From Owenia fusiformis (taxonomy: Eukaryota > Annelida > Polychaeta > Sabellida > Oweniidae): a stretch of DNA of 64,000 bases. Made by a program: the position numbers and the translations under genes. Under the pieces are notes generated by a model. That model was given only the letters and a program-made list of their open reading frames with translations. It had not been told where the DNA came from and ran no database searches. Shown here one piece after another: positions 60,713 through 64,000 of the stretch (position 1 is its first letter; each line of letters opens with the position of its first letter). The stretch is from positions 114,414-178,413 of the forward strand of contig CAIIXF020000013.1 of assembly GCA_903813345.2 (NCBI GenBank), read 5' to 3'.

Positions 60713-62655
60713 ACATCTGTTAACAAATGTTTTTCCAAATACTGTCCATCTATTTGTGTTTTCAAAAGTAAGTATCTGGGTTTGGCAATTTCAATATCAG
60801 TTCCCCACACAGATGATCTATTCATATTTTGGGATCTTATATGATTTTCCAATTCTGTTGCGGTTATTCCTCTTGTTTTACAAATGTATTTCTTACAGCT
60901 TTGGTCATTTCTATGAGACACTATACTCTGTCTAATAGCAGTGTGGTCATTTTCATCGTTTGTTATGCAATATGCAATTGCTCTAAAAAGACAGTTTCCA
61001 TCACCTCTGATATGTTTTAAGGATTCATATTTTGGCTTCATAAAGGCAATTTCAACATTGTCATATACAGGATCATTGCTTTTTGGCGTATACTTGAGAT
61101 GATGGATGTTGCATAAATGAACTTTCTCTTGGTTTTGCAAAGGGTTAAAATTCCCAATAGGCTCACTGTAGGTTTCTTTCAAAACAGTTACATCATCGGG
61201 ACTTTCCTTTGATTTATCCTTAGAATTATCTTTTGGGTTGTAACCTCCAGTTTGGGAAACTTTGTATTTTGTTCCAGTTTGTAAATCTTTCGAAGACACA
61301 TTTTCATTAAACAGTTTGTCACCATTGTCAGCTTCTAAGATTTCAGTCTTTTTCACTTCATATTTATGGTTCATGGAAAACAGTATTTCATTGTTTTTGC
61401 TATGACTATGAATCGTTACTGGTGGAACACGTAAACATCCTTCAGCAAAAATATCTTGCATTTGTTCTACAATTTCTACAAAGTATGGATTTTCACTGTC
61501 TGGCATATTTTTAGTTTCTGGTTTGTTTCTAGTTGTATCAATATCTGATTTGTAACTAAGATATTTGGATCTTTTCAATTCTTTCCTGTTTGAACAGTGT
61601 TCAATATTCAGCTTGAACAGTGTTTCAGTGTTATCAATGTTTAAGATTTTGAGATCATTATTTTCAATTGGTGGTACTCTTACAGTGTTGTCAGACAAAA
61701 ACTGTTCTAGATCATGGTGTGGCAATACATGTTTCTTTGGTTGTGAAGCTCTGAAAGTACTATCTGGGACATGCTTTTGTTGTTTTGAAGTTGAGATGCT
61801 TTTCAATCGTCCAAGTTTACGCCTTGATAGTTTCTGTGTTTTTATAAGAATAGGCTGTAATGTTTCATTGTTTTTTAAATGTCGTTCCATTTTCTTTCTT
61901 CTTGCTTTCATTTTGATAACTTCAGATCTTTCTTGTCTCCTTATTTTGTTACTTAAGTACTTTTCTGATTTCAACAGAGATCTAAGAATATCATTGTTAT
62001 CAGTAAGAAGTGCGTTCACATCATGAATAATTTTGAGAGATTTTGCAAGAGTATCAATGCAGTTTGCTATTAAAATATCTTTTGGTTGTGTGACAGTTCC
62101 AACCTCTGCTGACACATTGGCAAATTTGGTAAGTTTTCTGAGTTTCTTCTTCTCAGATTTCTTTATGGTATTCTGTATTAACAGTGTGGCAAACTCAGAT
62201 ATTAATGAATCTTCCATATCTTCTGCTAACACCTTGTGATGGTTTGTATTGTTCTCAGTAATATTAGAAGTTGTACGGGATATTGTATCAATGTTTTTAT
62301 ACATATATTCAGTTGAACATGAGAATGCGACTTCCGAAAGTATGGTCTTATTGAAGCACAATGGTACTGGCATTTCTTGCTTTCCATATGGTATTTTAGG
62401 TAAATTAGGCACTTCAGTTTGTATTTCAGTTTGTACTTCAGCTTGTACTTTAGGCACAGTAAGCACTTCAGTTTGTATTTCAGGTACAGTAAGCATTTCA
62501 GTTTCTATTTCAGGTACAGTAAGCTCTACAGTTTCTATTCTAGGTACAGTAAGCACTTCAGTTTCTATTCTAGGTACAGTAAGCACTTCAGTTATTCTGG
62601 GTACAGTAAGCACCCCAGATAGCACAACTCTGATGGGCCAACGTTGGCCCAACAA
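60703..62655 (-). CDS. Helitron ORF1 with C-terminal OTU-type cysteine protease
   Basis: The protein has 650 residues. Residues 1-14 come from the TIR element upstream, so the ATG used is secondary. Residues 15-80 are ten-residue repeats (VLTVPRIETE). The middle is low-complexity and basic. Residues 543-623 are the OTU domain: catalytic block RGDGNCLFRAIAY (Cys555) and the conserved WGTDIEI (617-623). The expected last strand with the catalytic histidine is not in this frame but is found in the minus-1 frame that leads into ORF2 (NCQTQILTFENTNRW, then CHYDVV). ORF1 overlaps ORF2 by 10 bp. OTU domains remove ubiquitin; their role in Helitrons is not settled. Confidence 0.82.
   Translation of the reverse strand: MLGQRWPIRVVLSGVLTVPRITEVLTVPRIETEVLTVPRIETVELTVPEIETEMLTVPEIQTEVLTVPKVQAEVQTEIQTEVPNLPKIPYGKQEMPVPLCFNKTILSEVAFSCSTEYMYKNIDTISRTTSNITENNTNHHKVLAEDMEDSLISEFATLLIQNTIKKSEKKKLRKLTKFANVSAEVGTVTQPKDILIANCIDTLAKSLKIIHDVNALLTDNNDILRSLLKSEKYLSNKIRRQERSEVIKMKARRKKMERHLKNNETLQPILIKTQKLSRRKLGRLKSISTSKQQKHVPDSTFRASQPKKHVLPHHDLEQFLSDNTVRVPPIENNDLKILNIDNTETLFKLNIEHCSNRKELKRSKYLSYKSDIDTTRNKPETKNMPDSENPYFVEIVEQMQDIFAEGCLRVPPVTIHSHSKNNEILFSMNHKYEVKKTEILEADNGDKLFNENVSSKDLQTGTKYKVSQTGGYNPKDNSKDKSKESPDDVTVLKETYSEPIGNFNPLQNQEKVHLCNIHHLKYTPKSNDPVYDNVEIAFMKPKYESLKHIRGDGNCLFRAIAYCITNDENDHTAIRQSIVSHRNDQSCKKYICKTRGITATELENHIRSQNMNRSSVWGTDIEIAKPRYLLLKTQIDGQYLEKHLLTDVCT
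62400..62612 (-). repeat. 30-bp coding repeats at the ORF1 N-terminus
   Basis: About six units of 30 bp (CTTCAGTTTCTATTCTAGGT ACAGTAAGCA on the plus strand) encode VLTVPRIETE on the minus strand. Units nearest the interruption at 62613 are most alike, suggesting recent expansion. Confidence 0.8.
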
Positions 62656-63288
62656 CTACGTATCTGTTGGCCCAACGTTGGCTGTCGTGGTTGGCCCACC
62701 GTCGCTATGTCCATCGGTCCAACGTTGGTCCACCGTCGCTATGTTCATTGGCCCAACGTTGGTCCATTGTTGGCCCAACACGATTTCAAGCTACGTTGGC
62801 CCATAGTTGGCCCACTAATAGTAAGAAGACTGGTTGGCCCGACGTTGGTCAACAGTTGGTCCGACAATGTTAAGAGGGATGTTGGCGCATTGGCGGTCAA
62901 AACTGGTTGGCCCAACGTTGGTCAACAGTTGGGCCAACTTTGGCCCAACGATTACGTATATGTTGGTCCAACGTTGGCTGACGTGGTTGGCCCACCGTCG
63001 CTATGTCCATTGGCCCAACGTTGGCCCACCTCTTTCTTTCGGTGGGCCAACGTTGGGCCAATGGACATAGCGATGGTGGGCCAACCACGTCAGCCAACAT
63101 TGGTCCAACATTGGCAGCCACCACAGAACCAACGTTGGCCCACTGTTGACACAATTTACTTTTTTGTACAGCCATTGTTGGCTCCCTGGGGAGCCAACGA
63201 CAGGCCACATGAATAATTTGCCAACTGCAACCTTGAGAACCAATGGTCACCAATAGCGACGTTGACCCAACGTCTTTGTGCTATCTAG
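62613..63288. mobile_element. GGCCAACGTTGGCC-rich TIR element inserted at the ORF1 start
   Basis: The ends are CCCCAGATAGCACAA and, inverted, CCTAGATAGCACAA, with GCA on both sides (62610-62612 and 63289-63291). The interior is a dense array of TTGGCCCAACGTTGGCC-type palindromes, including one inverted repeat with ~46-bp arms around 62982-63086. On the minus strand the right flank reads CTGAATGC and the left flank TGCTTACTGTACC, so the insertion lies at what looks like the original ATG (M-L-T-V-P) of ORF1. The current ORF1 start at 62655 lies in the element. Confidence 0.68.
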
Positions 63289-63291
63289 GCA

Positions 63292-63549
63292 TTCAGTACT
63301 GCTACTGTAAATGTGTTCACATATTATATCCGTTTTACATCAATAAAATATGGTGGCTTGTTTTTCCATACTAAATATATTTGGTAGCCTTATAAGTGGT
63401 TTCAACTGTATTACAAGGCGAAAATCCATATTTTTGAGGTGAACAACATTATCAGATAATTTTGAAAGAAAATATTACAAAAATTTACCTTAATTTTTTT
63501 TAATGACTGCTGGTATGTTTTCTTCTATTTTTAAGCATTTGCAATGATT
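63292..63549. other. AT-rich 5' flank of the Helitron ORFs
   Basis: No ORF or motif is supported. It may hold the Helitron promoter, since it lies directly upstream of the inferred original ORF1 start, but no core promoter element is convincing. Confidence 0.4.
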
Positions 63550-64000
63550 TATCGATAGGTGGCTTCCTGGTATTAGCGGCAGCCAACAACGGGCCAACGT
63601 TGGCCCAACTACAATTTGCCAACTGCAATTTTGCACTGATCGATAGGTCCCAGATAGCACATCGCCAATGGGCCAACGTTGGGCCAACAACTACGCATCT
63701 GTTGGCCCAACGTCGGCTTGAGCGGTTGACCCAACGTCATTTTGTCCAGCAGGCCAACGTTGGTCCAACAGTGGCAAAAAATTATATTGGCCCAACGTTG
63801 GTCCAATGTTGGCACAGATAGCACACCGCCAGTGGGCCAACTTCGGGCCAACAACTACGCATCTGTTGGCCCAACGTCGGCTTGAGCGGTTGACCCAACG
63901 TCATTTTGTCCAGCGGGCCAACGTTGGTCCAACAGTGGCAAACAATTATGTTGGCCCAACGTTGGTCCAATGTTGGCAAAAAATTATGTTGGCCCAACGT
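63550..64000. repeat. Array of ~165-bp units rich in GGCCAACGTTGGCC, running off the window
   Basis: Units starting CAGATAGCACATCGCC (about 63653) and CAGATAGCACACCGCC (about 63818) follow each other directly and share ACTACGCATCTGTTGGCCCA, CTTGAGCGGTTGACCCAACG and TCATTTTGTCCAGC. The start word is the same as the TIR of the element at 62613-63288, so they are one family, here in tandem. Apparent ORFs on both strands are products of the palindromic repeat. Confidence 0.75.

Larger units (their letters stand above)
53393..63550 (-). mobile_element. Helitron of the Helentron type, coding region (ends not determined)
   Basis: Two minus-strand ORFs (60703-62655 and 53393-60712) together carry the set expected of a Helentron: OTU-type protease, Rep HUH nuclease, Pif1-type helicase and a C-terminal apurinic-like endonuclease. 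The long ORF has no stop over 2439 codons, so the copy is young or recently active. The 5' end is disturbed by a TIR element at 62613-63288, and ORF1 and ORF2 are in different frames within one domain, so this copy may still be defective. Element termini were not identified; the right boundary given is approximate. Confidence 0.82.

Noticed and set aside
61565-62806. Plus-strand frames of 60-185 codons opposite Helitron ORF1
   Set aside because: They are antisense to a coding frame with clear OTU motifs and show no domain of their own.
62613-64000. Trp/Pro-rich frames of 66-190 codons on both strands (QRWPTVGP-like)
   Set aside because: They are translations of the self-complementary GGCCAACGTTGGCC repeat and are open on both strands for that reason.

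Overview
The window reads as genomic DNA of a repeat-rich, AT-rich animal, most likely a marine invertebrate and plausibly a mollusc or another lophotrochozoan. The reasons are spliced exons of a mitochondrial-type aconitase, a C2H2 zinc-finger array, non-LTR and mariner elements, a Helitron of the Helentron type, and tandem-core dispersed repeats with TCCG microsatellites resembling bivalve pearl elements. The species assignment is inference. No intact ordinary host gene is complete in the window.

The dominant structure is a huge inverted duplication. Bases 1-20826 reappear in reverse complement at 26595-46818 (position 1 pairs with 46818). Each arm carries the same decayed aconitase gene (exons on the plus strand at 44-13678 and on the minus strand at 35218-46775), the same mariner copies, satellites and LINE fragment. 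The arms differ by scattered substitutions, different tandem-repeat copy numbers and arm-specific transposon insertions. The right arm begins exactly at a 500-N scaffold gap (26095-26594), so the duplication may be a second haplotype of one locus placed in reverse orientation rather than a true palindrome.

Between the arms lie 20827-22835 (LINE tail, 126-bp-type tandem repeats and a perfect terminal hairpin), a gene-poor stretch, and 24176-26094, a minus-strand C2H2 zinc-finger array whose 3' half is decayed and whose 5' half runs into the gap.

From 46819 to 53392 there is no recognisable gene. The stretch holds small foldback and TIR elements, including one element nested in another, and a degenerate direct duplication.

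From 53393 to 62655 on the minus strand lies a Helentron-type Helitron. Its 650-aa ORF1 ends in an OTU-type cysteine protease domain. Its 2439-aa uninterrupted ORF2 carries a herpes-tegument-like (C76) cysteine protease domain, an 18-residue charged repeat array, a zinc-binding DUF6570-like region, an HUH/Y2 rolling-circle nuclease, a Pif1-type helicase and a C-terminal EEP endonuclease. The OTU fold is split over the ORF1/ORF2 junction, and the 5' end of ORF1 is interrupted by a TIR element made of GGCCAACGTTGGCC repeats. Further copies of that repeat run to the window end.
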